A stretch of DNA of 64,000 nucleotides from the NCBI RefSeq assembly GCF_963169125.1, contig NC_084794.1:116722358-116786357 (forward strand), read 5' to 3'. This stretch comes from Humulus lupulus. Lineage: Eukaryota; Streptophyta; Magnoliopsida; Rosales; Cannabaceae. Under the pieces are notes generated by a model. The model was not told the origin of the DNA, ran no database searches, and saw only the letters and a list, made by a program, of their open reading frames with translations. The position numbers and the translations under genes were made by a program. Shown piece by piece: positions 33,588 through 45,497 of this stretch. Each line of letters starts with the position of its first letter. Position 1 is the first letter of the stretch.

Positions 33588-35951
33588 TGTAACGCCCTAG
33601 TTAGCCAGGACCGTCACACTGTGTACTTTAAATAGTTCTTAACTCGCTAAACGAGTCATTAGGCCATAAACGTGCATCTAAGTGGATATATTTTATTAAA
33701 AACATTAAACTGTGAATGGGATCCCACAAAAGTGTTTACAAAGTTTTTACAATCCAAAATGGTCATTACAGTTCAAAAGTTACAATCCCGCCGAACTAAG
33801 CGACAAAAATATGGTTAAACCCTAGTTCCCCCATGAAACACCTTGGCCGTCTTGGTCAAGCGATTGCATATGTACACCTCACAACCTAAGCTCTCCACTC
33901 AAGGCTGGGTAAGGTTTTCTTTCCCTTTACCTATACCACATAGAACCCGTGAGCCAAGGCTCAACAAGAAAACTTGTTACTCTATGTATACAAGTATTAA
34001 TAAATGATCATGAAATCATTCTAGAGCTCGTAGCCCTAATCAAATGAAGATTTTTAAAGTCATTTTGGGGTCCTACACCCTGGATAGATGACTAATAAGA
34101 CATCCTGAGCTCCTGCGCCCTAAGCCATGTGACCATCAAGTCACATGAGCCTTTTAGCCATGGATCTGAGTAACTAGCCAATCACTTTAGTTTTCTACGA
34201 CCAATAGGTCGGACGAGCATATAATGCTCTTGTTGATTATATCTAATCATATCGACCAGCGTTCAATGCGTTATTGCATCTCTTGACTCATAAGTCAATT
34301 CCATACGACCAGTGCTCAGTACTATTGCCGATCCTGACTGATAAGTTAGAACTTCACGACCAGCACTGAACACCATCGTCGTTTCTAACCAATAAGTCAG
34401 TGCGTTGCTCAAATTACAATACATTCAAGCATTCATAATGCAACAAATATCCAAATATAGAGCAATCAACATGCTTCAACAATAATCATGTATGTCACAT
34501 AATGGGTTCAGTTTTCTTACCTCAGATTTGAGCGCAAAATAAGTTAAGAACGACCCCTGAGAACGATCCTGTCCTTAGGCCTTTAGTGGTAACCTAATCA
34601 TAACCAAATATGAAATCCCATCGATAAAATGAGTAATAAAAGATTCTTGGACCAAGTCTTAGCCCCCGGGACCTTGAATTCTACCAAAACAATTAGTAAA
34701 TTCTATCCCGATCCTTAAGGTTTGAAAACCCGCACTTAAAACCAAGTAAAACCAAGCCTGGGTCAACAAGAATAGGTGGGTCGCGACCTACCCCCAAGGG
34801 TCGCGGTGTGTCTCCCAGACAGACAGGCCTCCCTGTCTGGGTGCCAGAGGCGGGCCGTGACTTGCCCTTGAGGGTCGCAGTGCGCCTGCTTAACAGAGCC
34901 CAATGAAGGCTCTGGGGTTCACTCAAGTCGCGGCACCCATGAACTCAGCCACGACTTGACCCCGCGAACCCAGCTCCCCTGCATTTTCCTTAATCCTAAC
35001 TTAGCCAAAACTTCAACCAAACGATCCCAATATCAAAACCAAACCCCAGCACAACACAACCACCATTTTAACAATAAAACCCAAGCTTCATAACACCTAA
35101 AACACCACCAAATACCCAATTCTAAGATCAAACTATGAAGCTTATAATTAACCTTAAAAACAGAGTAAAACTCAACATTTAAACTTAAAATCATTACCTC
35201 AACAATGAATTAACACCTTCAATTGCTGTAATTCAATCATAAACTCTTAAGCCTCAAATCCTCAAGTTTTAATCTTTTAGCTTTGCCTCAAAAACTGAAC
35301 CAGGAGAGAGAATGGAAGTGATCGAGAAAGAGGAGAGAGGAAGATCTGTTTTTTTTTTTTTTTGCCTTAGTTCCTTCTACAACCTACCTTGGCTGAGTAT
35401 ATCTATTGCCTAAAATGACCAAAATGCCCCTAGGGCCATCTAAAACCCTTAAAGACACCTACAGACAAATTTGTCATTACCACTGACCCCATTAATCATA
35501 ATTAACGTCCTTCAATTCCTGTTACTCCCAATATCCTCAAATAATTATCAAATCATTTCTCATTACTCGCCCATTCCCGATAATGTACTAAGCACCAAAT
35601 TACCTGTAGGCTCACCCCGAGCCCGGTAATTAATCCCGTTATGACCGAACCACTAACTTGCTTCCTTGGATCGTCTCATGCCGAATAGCTCCAATGTATC
35701 AACGTAATATTGTGGTCTTACCCATATATCACATTCATGCAGATAAATATACAAATATGCCCTCAATGGGCCAAAATTACAAAAATACCCTTCTTATAAG
35801 AAATGGCCCACATATATGCAAATACAATCATATGATAATACAACACACACAATCATGCATATAATCACGTAATAACACATTAATTCAATTATTGCATTTC
35901 TGGCCTCCTAATCCAAGCACTAAGCCATATTAAGTAATTTGGAATGTTACA
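33588..35951 (-). repeat. 5' LTR of the chromovirus
   Basis: TGTAACG...GTTACA, collinear with 17122-19473 and sharing its tandem modules and GC-rich module (34770-34975, words gggtcgcgg, gcgacttgcc, ggtcgcagtgcg). It lacks the ~40-base segment near 17218-17260 and has a short extra stretch (cattcccgataatgt, ~35570). It is followed by CTCCT, the target duplication. Confidence 0.9.
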
Positions 35952-35956
35952 CTCCT

Positions 35957-36050
35957 CCCTAAGAAGAAATTTATATTCCATAGCCTCACACTAATAATCC
36001 AGGTCCTCGATCCCAACCACGAGTTGTAAGCTTCGCTAATGGAAGCTACT
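35957..36050 (+). pseudogene. Element A gag, middle piece
   Basis: Between the chromovirus and the solo LTR the A gag frame continues: P*EEIYIP, then PHTNNPGPRSQPRVVSFANG and SY. It is in phase with RRNPP at 17121 and with TESQRGGRHESDMKNY after the solo LTR at 38456 once one copy of each 5-bp duplication is removed. This is the strongest proof of the nesting order. Confidence 0.8.
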
Positions 36051-38450
36051 TGTAGCGTCCCAAATTTGCTAATAAGGTTTAGGGCCTTGATTAGAGTGCC
36101 TGGAGGGCAATAATTGATTTATTATGTTAATATGTGAATTTGATGAGTATGTGATTAGAAATACATGTTTAGGTGAATTAAATATGCATGTGGACCCCAT
36201 TTGGTTGTTAGGGGCATATTTGTAATTTTAGCCAGTTGAGGGCATAAATGCTATATTTATGAACATTGTGATTGACACCACGAGTGAGTGGTGATACATT
36301 TGTGATGCACGATCCGAAACAGTCCTAGGGAGCAGTTTTGATAAAAAGTCACAACGGGGTCGAATACCAGGTTCGGGAGGAGTCTAGGGGTATTTTGGGT
36401 ATATAATATGAGTTTGGGATTTATGGAGTAACAGATAGTAATTTAGTAATGATTTGAGTATGCCGGGATTAACAGGGTTTTGTAGGTGTACTCGAGGACT
36501 TAGCGGGATATGTCAAATGACTAAATTACCCTTGGTGGTATTTGAGGACATAGACTAACTTAAGGGGGCAATTTAGTCATTTTGGCAAAAGGATATATAC
36601 CATTTGGAAGCTGGGGACTCTAGAACACTTAGACAAAACAGGGGAAAGGAAGGAAAAGAATCAATTTCTCTTAGCTCATTGTCCCATTCGGTTTTCTCTC
36701 TCTCTCTCTCTCCATGGTGTTGGATTTTTGAAGGATCTTAAGCTAGAAATTCATGAGTTCAGAGGCTTAGTTAGATCAAGGGTAAGTTTTTAATTCAAAT
36801 CTTTGTTGAATTCTGATGGGAAGTGTTGTGATTGGGAGTTGATTTGTGTTTTGCATTGTGGGTTGTTGGGATGAAGTTTTGGCAACGTTAAGCTTACGAG
36901 TCTAGTAATTTAAGCTTGGAATTGGATTTGAAAGCAGCTCAGGGTCGAATTCCTACTCAAGGTAAGAATTTCATTGATTTCTGAAGTGAATTCTCTGTTG
37001 TGGTTTAAGTTTTGTGGAGTTTTAAACCACTAGGTGATTTTGAGCTTGGATGAGTGTTGAGTTAGTTTTCTGGTGTTTATGTGTTGCGATGTTGTTCATT
37101 TGGATTTTTGGGTCGAATTGGAACTTGGGTGTACTTGGGTAATGATTTAGGTAAGTTTTGGCTCTGGAAAAATAGTGGGAAAAACCCTGTTTTTTGGGTT
37201 CGCATATGAGCGCCACGACCCTATTCTTCTGTGCCGCGGCACTGGGACGAGTCTGGACAAGGAGCCCCTGCTGGGCACTGCAGCCCATGTAGGGTTGTGC
37301 CGTGGTGCTAGGCCATTTTCAGGATGTTGGATTTTGTGTTTTTAGGGCCTTGGCCCAGGGGGCTCAGGGGACGCTTTCGCCACCTTGTGTGGGGAAACGG
37401 GAGGTCTCGATAGCACAGGATTGGTTCCGGGGTACCGGGGTACAATTATGAATTGGTTAGTAACGAGAGCGTTACTTGTGTGTTGTGACTAGGTTTTTAG
37501 TGAAGCTTGGGTTAGAGGACTGTGCTCAGGATTTCAGTTCTCAAGAAGCTCGGGACACAGGTAAGAAAACTGTTGTACCTGTAGAGCAGGGCGTGGCCCT
37601 ATAGTTTGTATTGCAGGGCACAACCCTATGGGATTGAATTGCAAGGTGTATCCCTATTATTTATGTTATGTATTTGTTTAAGTATTCATTGATTATATGC
37701 TATGTGTTGCATACTTGTGAATGAACGACGAAGGCCGAGAACGGTAGGAAGCCGAGTACGACAAGGGGCCGAGAACAGCAGGAAGCCGGGTACGGCAAGG
37801 GGCCAGAAACGACGTTAAGCACGTGGAGTGCAAGGCTGAGTACGGCAAGGGTCGGGAGCAGCGTTGAGCATGCAGAGTGCAAACCGCTAGGGTGAGACCC
37901 TTCACGGATGCATGAGTCATCCTCACAGTGTAGACCGTGAACCCAGGGCCTGGTAAAGCACCTAGGACGACATGGCCATTATATGTTTAGCATGTTGGCG
38001 ACTTTGTTATATGCTGAATGATAGATATGCATATGTTGATTATTTGTGTTGAGTTTTCTTGCTGGGCTTCGGCTCACGGGTGCTCTATGGTGCAGGTAAG
38101 GGCAAGGGAAAGGTTGACTAACCATGAGTACGGAGAGCATGAAGCGATGTGTACATGTTTAGCCTACCTGGCTGGCACGACCAGGGTTATTTTGGGAAAA
38201 TGCAATGTATAGACCTGAATTTGTCGCCTAGTCGACCTTAAATGTATTTTGAGATGTAAAGTATTTTCTAAACTGTATTTTTGGGATCCCAAATGTATAA
38301 CGCTTTATAATTTCAATGAATGACTACATTTTCAAATTAATTGGCTTTTATTACAGTTTAGCCACACTTTTAACCTAAAACTTCAATTAGCGAGTTAATT
38401 GCACATTTTAAACTCACTTAGGAACGAATCTAAGGAAGTAGGGTGTTACA
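36051..38450 (+). mobile_element. Solo LTR of a Ty3/gypsy element, 2.4 kb, in A gag
   Basis: It runs TGTAGCGTCCC to GGGTGTTACA and is flanked by CTACT (36046-36050 and 38451-38455). No internal region is present, so it arose by recombination between LTRs. It shares with the chromovirus LTRs and the 54823 LTR the block cttgctgggcttcggctca...ggtgcaggtaa (near 38057). It holds a GC-rich word module (37195-37320), a ~33-base repeat (37583-37655) and a 34-base tandem repeat ggccgagaac...gtacggcaagg (37734-37870). Confidence 0.92.
37734..37870 (+). repeat. 34-bp tandem repeats within the solo LTR
   Basis: Units of the form ggccgagaacagcaggaagc followed by cgggtacggcaagg repeat about four times, the last two extended by an inserted ~16 bases. 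The same relative place in the chromovirus LTR holds a different tandem repeat. Confidence 0.75.
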
Positions 38451-39880
38451 CTACTGAACAGAGAGCCAACGTGGAGGCAGGCATGAGAGCGACATGAAGA
38501 ATTACTTGAGCTTTGCACAAAGTCTTCGTTCCGACCCACATCCCAACCCGCCTGATCATTTGAACTCACAAAGAGGATATCTAGTTCGCTGTGATGATTT
38601 GAGTTATACTCTGCCCAAGGGAGATCTGTCTATCGTACGCGACAATGGAAATGTCCCACCTAAGCGAGCTTAAGTTTGGAGGGAAATAACCCATCTAATG
38701 CATACAACAGGATGGGGGTTGATAATCAGCTCCCAAATAGCCTAGATGTCAAGGATCCACCCCTCGAGCGACTGACCTTAATGGAAGAACAGATGAAAAG
38801 ACTCCTAACTAGAAAAGGATTCAACGATTGTGATTTCGACGAGGAGCTCGAGCCTTTTGCTCCTAACATTGCGGCAGCTGCGTATCCTATTGGCTTTAAG
38901 ATGCCGACCATGCCCGCATATGATGGAAACATTGACCCGTCCAATCACCTTGGGATGTTCAACACATTTAGGATGGCCCACAACATCCGATACAACTTAA
39001 GATGTATCTTGTTCCTCGCAACATTGACTGGACCGGCCAGATTGTGGTTCAACAAGTACAAGAAACATTCAATCACCTCGTGGAAGAAGTTGTCTTTCGA
39101 GTTTAAGAGACAATTCTGAGCTGTGAAGGAATCTTGCATTGAAGCCGATTCGCTAGCTAACATTAAACAACAACCTGGTGAGTCCCTAAAGGCATATCTG
39201 AACTGGTTCACCAATGTAACAGCATGAGTTAGGGATATTGATGACAGCTCCAAGCTCATGGCTATGATGACAAAGATAACAGTAAGATGTGATTTATGGA
39301 AAGAACTCCAGCGAAAATGAGTAAAGAGTGTATATGAATTATTGGCTCAGGCTTCGGAGCGGATAAATTTGGAGGAGGCACAATCTCCTGTCGTAGGAAC
39401 CAACCAGACCCCTGTCCAGCCTATGAGAGTGGTGGCGGATGTTGTAGTTACGGCTCAACCCCCTACCCAGAATAACCAGATAGGGAGTAATAAGTGGAAG
39501 GGGACTAGTGAGGGCGACTAGAATGGAACCAAAAAGAGCAAGCTCGGTGAAAAGTACAAGTCCATTTACATCGCCTATACCGACCTAATAGATACACGAG
39601 AGTGTGTCTTCCTGGAAAACTCTAATCGCCTTCCATGGAAGAAACCGGAGCCCCTGAGGCACCAGAGGGCGAAGAGAGACCCCGCCAATTTTTGCCGATA
39701 TCACAACGACATCAGCCATAATACTGATGATTGTCGTCAGCTAAGAGATGAGATTGAGACTCTCATCCGGTCTAGACTATTAGCCCAATATGCCTGAAAC
39801 ATAGTAGATCTCAATTAGCTAGTCGGGCAAAAGATTCATCCAGCTCCAGAAAATCCGGTCAATCAACTCTAGGCTTAATA
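38451..39880 (+). pseudogene. Element A gag, main part with capsid core and C-terminal HC motif
   Basis: The frame from TESQRGGRHESDMKNY passes to LVRCDDLSYTLPKGDLSIVR. After a 1-base shift near 38672 comes a 147-codon stretch with the gag core: LERLTLMEEQMKRLL, YPIGFKMPTMPAYDGNIDPS, FRMAHNIRYNLRCILFLATL and GPARLWFNKYKKHSITSWKK to KRQF and a TGA (39117). It continues past stops as LKAYLNWFTNVTA and YELLAQASERINLEEAQ, then FCRYHNDISHNTDDCRQLRD and EIETLIRSRLLAQYA (39690-39795), the CxxH...H..DC motif of Tat-like plant gags. Multiple stops make it non-functional. Confidence 0.88.
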
Positions 39881-39999
39881 ACCAGATCAAGGGAACCAAA
39901 TCGGCCCCCCTCCAATAGAAGGGGGGGATATAACCACTATCGCTGGAGGACCTCTTTTGGCGGGCATGAGTAATGGGGCCCATAAAAGGTACATATAGG

Positions 40000-40665
40000 A
40001 GCTAAAAACCCACAATGGCAATGAGTTGATTCCAAAGCAAAGGTTATAAAAAACAACAGTGGTTAGAGAAACAACCAGTCATATTTACGGAAAAGGACAC
40101 TAGCCATGTCCTATTCCCGCATAATGATCTGCTGGTGATAACCATTCAACTCGCCAATCGAAGAGTACGAAAGATGTTGATTTATAATGGGAGCTTTGTA
40201 AACGTGCTATTGAGGTCCACCCTAGAAAAGATGGGGCTGTCTGTAGCCAATCTTAAGGCGACCTCGATTACCCTATAGAGATTCTCAGGAAAAGGATTAG
40301 TAGCCATAGGGACAATCAGGCTCGTAGTGACACTAGGAGATGATGTGCAAGCTTTTTCTAAAATGATCGAGCTCGTCATAATCGATTGTCCGGTTGTATA
40401 CAACACAATTTTGGAGCGACCCGTGCTGATGACTTTAAGGCTATCACCTCAATCCGACATCTAGCAATGAAGTTCCCCTCGACCTCAGGTATATGTATTG
40501 TAAGAGGAGATCAGCTCACTCCCAGAGAATGATATAGCATTGCTATGAAGGGAAAATCACAAGTCGTGCAGCAAGCAATGGTCATCAATGAGAGGGATGA
40601 GGAGCCTCGGGTAATGGAAATTGTCCATGGGGCGGAAGAACCTCATGAAGGAGGTTCTTTGTAAT
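40000..40665 (+). pseudogene. Element A aspartic protease region
   Basis: The plus strand reads MLIYNGSFVNVLLRSTLEKM, then after shifts GLSVANLKATSITL*RFSGK, VAIGTIRLVVTLGDDVQAF and IDCPVVYNTILERPVL, ending AMVINERDEEPRVMEIVHGA EEPHEGGSL. The usual catalytic D-x-G-S site reads Y-N-G-S, so the catalytic Asp is lost. No RT, RNase H or integrase follows, and unrelated AT-rich DNA begins at about 40666. A may have been a gag-protease-only element or may be truncated. Confidence 0.78.
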
Positions 40666-42341
40666 AATAATTTCTGTAATTTCTTTTTTATTGATGTCTT
40701 GATAATTTCTTAATAAGATATTATTATCTAAATTGAATTATAAAAATTTGTTATAGTATTTTTTTTAGTGTTTCCAAAAGCACAAAAGTTTAGCTAAATA
40801 TAAAAGGGCACAACATTTCCCTACAATATAATTCATTGAAAACAAACATATTAGTTATAAATCTGAATTAATTGATTGGGTTTAGTTGATTTTTCAACAT
40901 AATAACTACTTTGAAGACAATCACATGGACTCTTGTTGAATTTGATTTAATTATCAATCGTAATATGAAATCTTCAGCTTAAATTCAAACATGTTATCTT
41001 TTTCTCAAATTTATTATAATTATCTTTGGTCATTTCGATCAAATCCTAGTTAGTGCATGTATCTTTATCTTCAAGACTCTTCGTCATCGGTTCTCTCTTA
41101 GACTTATCTAGTCATACAAACATGATAAATGCTACAAATTATGCCGACGAGTTATTCATGCCATTATAGCGACTATAGCACACATGCATTCATGAGGGCC
41201 GGTGTTGATGAACTTGAATAGTTGCATTTTCTAACAAAAAGCTTTCTCCATTACTGTCTAGATAGACCACATACACCACCAAGGAATATACTAAATTGAT
41301 TATTATTATTATTATTATTGGAAAGTTTCGAAGAAAAACATAAACAATGAATTAAAAAATGGCTAATCACGGGACCACTATTTTCAAGCATTATAATTTC
41401 GATTTGTCTATATTATCTTTTCATCATGCACGTTGTATTATTTGAGCTCTTGTAAGAACACACTAGAAGAGTCTCTAGTGCTGCACCAAATCGCATGATT
41501 AATTAATATTTGTACATGATACTTTCTTTGAATGTTGTATATTTTGTGATTATAAGCAATCATTTTTTTTATTCTTAAAGAAAATAATAATCGCATGATT
41601 AATATTTGCACAAAAAATACTTTCTGGTATGTTGTATATTGTAATCAATTTTTTAATTATTTATGTATATTTTTTTAAAATAGTTTTGTTGAAATTTTAG
41701 AACCAAATGTATGCAAGTGAAAGTCAACGTTTGTTTTCTTTTTCATATTTGGGTCAAGGTCTTCGTATCATTAAAGTAATCTCATTAACAATTAATTAAT
41801 TTGAGGATATGGAAATATATAGCAAAAATTGAAATAATAGTTATCTAATCTAGATATGGGATAGATATAAGGATTTATGGTGGGGCCACTATTCTTTGCA
41901 AGTACCTCTAAATGGAAGACAGTCTCAATGTTGGATTAGACACGCTAAAATGGTCTCTATCAAATAGCTTAGTGGTTGCTCAAAGTCATTAATTAATTCC
42001 TATCACTTTTTTAGAAAATATAAATTATGCAAGGAACCAGTTAATTATATGGATTATGTTTTCTGGGCAAGATCATTTCAGATATATTCATTTTAAACAA
42101 ATCATACGGTATCATACCGAATGCTCTAACTAAAATGAATGGGTTGAAAGTATCATTTTTGGTCAAAATATTTGATAAATATGCAGAGATTTACTGGACA
42201 TGCAGGTGAATATGATTGTTAATTTAGCTAGGCTCACCTAAATACACCACCATATTGATCACCTTTACTTCTGCACATTTACCAAGTACAAAAAGTATGG
42301 AAATGACCTATGTTGACCAAAGATTTGGTGGACAGCAATAA
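40666..42341. other. AT-rich spacer between the two transposon stacks
   Basis: No gene recognised. It has an (ATT)n microsatellite at 41299-41319 and a ~115-base duplication with gcatgattaattaatatttg...tactttct...tgttgtatatt at about 41495 and 41592. Confidence 0.5.
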
Positions 42342-42473
42342 TGTGTGGTAACAAGCTACTCAAAACACAATACGTATGGAAGATATAACCTTTGAAACAA
42401 TGCGAGAACACTCCAGAACAATATTAAAACATGTTAAGAACACCCAAAAAAACAACACAAGATTTTATGAGGT
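42342..42473 (-). mobile_element. Old copia LTR, first fragment
   Basis: Left end of an old minus-strand copia LTR, starting about TGTGGTAACAAGC. The sequence gattttatgaggt runs on as tcgatcaaaactgatc at 51598 when the young copia is removed. This gene-like phrase (…attttatgaggttcgatcaaaac) is a common copia LTR motif. Together with 51598-51798 and 58475-58556 it makes an LTR of about 416 bases. Confidence 0.6.
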
Positions 42474-43632
42474 TGAAATTCCGTTTTTATAAGATTACCA
42501 ACTTAATTATTCAAATAAAATAATTAATTATTGAACTGTTACATAAATGTTTAAACAAACACAAAGACTGTTTGAACAGAAACCAGATATGTTTAAACAG
42601 TTTGTGACCAGAAGATAAAAACGAACATAAAGTAAAGAACACACAAATTTTTACGTGGTATCAGCAATCTTTGCAGATTGCTACTAGTCCACGAGGCCAC
42701 GCCTAGAGAATGAAATTTATTAGAAGAATATCTAAATGATTACAAAACCAAATTGACTTATACAAATAAAGACTCCCTCTTGAATTTGTCGCAACTGTTG
42801 TAATCTAAACTCCTAATCAAATTTCTGAAGTGCTAAGATCTTGAACTCCCTTCAAATCATAACACTTGCACTTTTCCTCCCGAAAAGTGACTCACGAACA
42901 AGACTTCTCCCGAAGCTTGATGACCAATGTCCAAGTGTGTTCAACCTGCACAATTAACACAAAGAAACAATACAGAAGTACACTGTAATAAACCGCTAAG
43001 AACTTGCTGGACTCAAGTTCTTCACATAATAAAAAGTCTTTCTAAAACTTCAAAAATATTTGGAAAATAATACACCAAGAGAGATGATCAAAAACCAACG
43101 ACCTAAGGATGATTAAATACTTTTTAGAATCCCTTTAGGTCGTGGAAAACAAATCAGAAACCAATCAGCCAATAAATGGAAAATCTTCCAAAACAGGAAA
43201 GTCAGAATCTGTTCAAACAGACTGGCAATCCGTTCAAACAAATTCATTGAACCTGGACAGTTTTTAAACCAGTTTCCCTAAATAAATAAGGAAACAATAT
43301 ATACATTATCACTTCAAGCTGTACACGATTTCTGGGCAACCAAATCAGATCAACAAATAAAAATAAATATCAATAATTTCCATATAAACTAATTTCAAGA
43401 AAAGATTTTCTTTTATAGGAAATTATATATTTATTTTATAATCATATATAGAATAATCAGATTATAGAAAACATATCACAACAAAATAGGAAACTACCCA
43501 TTTCGAAAAAACCACTCAATATTACAAAACAGGAAACTACCCATTTTGAAAATACCACTCAATATATTTTGAAAATACATTCCATATTTAATTTTGTCAA
43601 TTTTATCAAATATGCCAATAAAGGATTTTACA
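42474..43632 (-). repeat. 3' LTR of the young copia element
   Basis: TGAAATTCCG...GGATTTTACA on the plus strand. It contains the phrase acgtggtatcagcaatctttgc and several copies of gtttgaacag/ctgttcaaac words (42500-42610, 43200-43260). It is nearly identical to 50431-51590. Confidence 0.95.
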
Positions 43633-43634
43633 AT

Positions 43635-43646
43635 CTCCCCCTTTGG
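43635..43646 (-). other. Polypurine tract of the young copia element
   Basis: The minus strand reads CCAAAGGGGGAG immediately before at-TGTAAAATCC, the start of the 3' LTR. This is the usual plus-strand primer. Confidence 0.85.
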
Positions 43647-43927
43647 CAATTTGATAGACAAAATTAATTCAAAAACCTGCAATACAAATGTTAGTTACAA
43701 GTAAAGAGAAAAAAAGCTCCCCCTGCAAACATGCATTAACTTATAACAAACATATAAAGAAACAAGACTTAACTCCCCCTCAAAATAAGAAAGTCCAGAG
43801 TTAAACAAAGCAACAAACAAGCAGGTTTTGGAAAGTATATACTCTCCCCCTTTGTGTCTTTCAAAGAAGCCAAAGAACAATAAACCATAAAACAAAAGAG
43901 AGTATCAAAGTTTAATTGACAATAAAA

Positions 43928-44170
43928 TTAAACGACTGGATCTTTAGACAAAGATTGAACAGCCTCCAACACAGAACGTTGCAGTCCTTCAATTGACATC
44001 ACTCGAGCAGCCAAAGAATCAATAGAGGCTCGAACAACAGCTAGTTCTGTAGCAACAGTTCCTGAATCTGGGGGAACATATGAGAATTTAGGAGGAATGT
44101 CATCTGAGGCAAACATCAGAGATTGAGTAGCAGGGGTCTTCTTAGAGGAAGCTCCACGAGTTTTCACCAT
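43928..44170 (-). CDS. Putative post-pol ORF of the copia element, 80 aa
   Basis: An intact frame downstream of pol and before the 3' LTR begins MVKTRGASSKKTPATQ. It has a basic Ser/Thr/Lys-rich start, a Pro-rich middle (DDIPPKFSYVPPDSG) and a C-terminal half AVVRASIDSLAARVMSIEGL that continues QRSVLEAVQSLSKD, with hydrophobic residues spaced like a short coiled coil. SIRE-type elements often carry an extra ORF here. This one is far shorter than the envelope-like genes described and has no membrane segment. It could be a truncated remnant or chance. The start MVKTRG resembles starts of plant retroelement gag-like proteins. Confidence 0.4.
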   Translation of the reverse strand: MVKTRGASSKKTPATQSLMFASDDIPPKFSYVPPDSGTVATELAVVRASIDSLAARVMSIEGLQRSVLEAVQSLSKDPVV

Positions 44171-45497
44171 TTTTCCTTCTCTGAAAAGTGGCGAACACTT
44201 ACAAAAACAATGAGAGAAAAAAAAATAAGAAGACGAAGACTTAGAGAGATCGTGGGTGAGAAAGATAAGGGTAATGGCATGCTTTGTAAGGACAACACTT
44301 ACCCAATTTGGACACCCACGGCAATAAGAGGTTTCCCTTTTTTCTTTTTTTTTTTAAAATGATTTAATTAACAAATAAAAGGAAACAACCTTTAAGACAC
44401 GATCTACATAGAGGTTTCCCTTTTTTTTTTGTATTTTATAAAGGAAAATAGAAGATATAGAAAATCCCAATCCAAAAAAAGGTAACCAGAAAAAAATAAC
44501 CCCACACGATCTTCTTATTGACCTTTTTTCCTTTTTTTTAACAATTCTAAACAAGGTACAAAACAATAAAGATACAAATCATAGAATTCCAAATTGAGAA
44601 AGATGACAAAAATAAATTCCTTGGAGACAAAGAATATAATAAATCACACAAATTAAATGCATAATTTCACATAATCACCACAATGATTCGGTCCACCATG
44701 AATTTCCTTGTCAATTTTTTTTTATTATTATTATTTTTTTTATTTTCATTTTATATATGCACAAAAATAAACACTCAACCCAAAAAAAACCTGCTTTGAT
44801 CAATGTGAGTCATCCTGATAAGAATAAAATCAAACAAATGAAAATAAGTGTTAGTGTATACCATGGATAAGAACACTTGTGAAAACAAAAAATTAGAAAG
44901 AATATTCGAGAGAAATAAACCACAATTCAGTCACAAGCATATATTCTTAAGTAAATCAATCAACATGTATGAGACTTACACACATTTTTTTTTTAAATTT
45001 TTATAAACTGTGTACAATTTTTTTATTGCATTGTTTCAAGCATAAGTGTGTGACAGTGTATGCAAGGGAACATTGCCCAATGACAAATAAGTCTTTTTCG
45101 AAATTAAAAATAATTGTAACCCATGAAGGCGCTGTCACACTACACCAGTGGTAGCCCTTTTCTATGGTAGCGTATCCTCTTCATAACTCTGAATTACAAA
45201 GTTCCAACTTACTCAAAAGACGGCTTTCACACAGTGATGTAGGTAGCTCTATTCTTTCATAGGAGCTTGAAACAATGCTACACAAAAGGAAGCTCAAACA
45301 TTAAACATTGATTAATTTACTCGAATATGCCTAGGAGGAATTGATTAAATTTCTCTCAAGAATATACAACCAAAGGTTCATAGCACAAGTCAGATTATCC
45401 AGCTTGACACACAACAAAATTTTCAAATTGATTGACAATTTTCTTAACCTAAAATAACACACAATTGATCAAGCGGACAACACCATAACAAGAAAAT
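44171..45497. other. Post-pol non-coding region of the copia element
   Basis: Contains poly-T/poly-A runs (44337-44355, 44418-44431, 44709-44740) and the 8-base direct words typical of spacer DNA. Open frames here are short and without domains. Confidence 0.5.

Larger units (their letters stand above)
17122..35951 (-). mobile_element. Complete chromovirus (Ty3/gypsy, Tekay/Del-like), minus strand, carrying a CACTA insertion
   Basis: Two LTRs of about 2.35 kb (17122-19473 and 33588-35951) flank gag, protease, RT, RNase H, integrase and chromodomain-like tail, in that order on the minus strand. The 5-bp duplication CTCCT flanks it (17117-17121 and 35952-35956). A primer-binding site complementary to initiator tRNA-Met lies next to the 5' LTR. 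Removing the element and one CTCCT restores the A gag frame. Without the nested CACTA (23190-32301) it would be about 9.7 kb, normal for this clade. All frames are broken by stops or shifts. Confidence 0.93.

Noticed and set aside
35952..36050. Sequence right of the chromovirus as a polypurine tract of a tandem chromovirus dimer
   Set aside because: On the minus strand it does resemble such a tract, but CTCCT flanks both sides and the A gag frame continues across it.
37693..37926. Minus-strand frames in the solo LTR tandem repeats
   Set aside because: Produced by translating the 34-bp tandem repeat.
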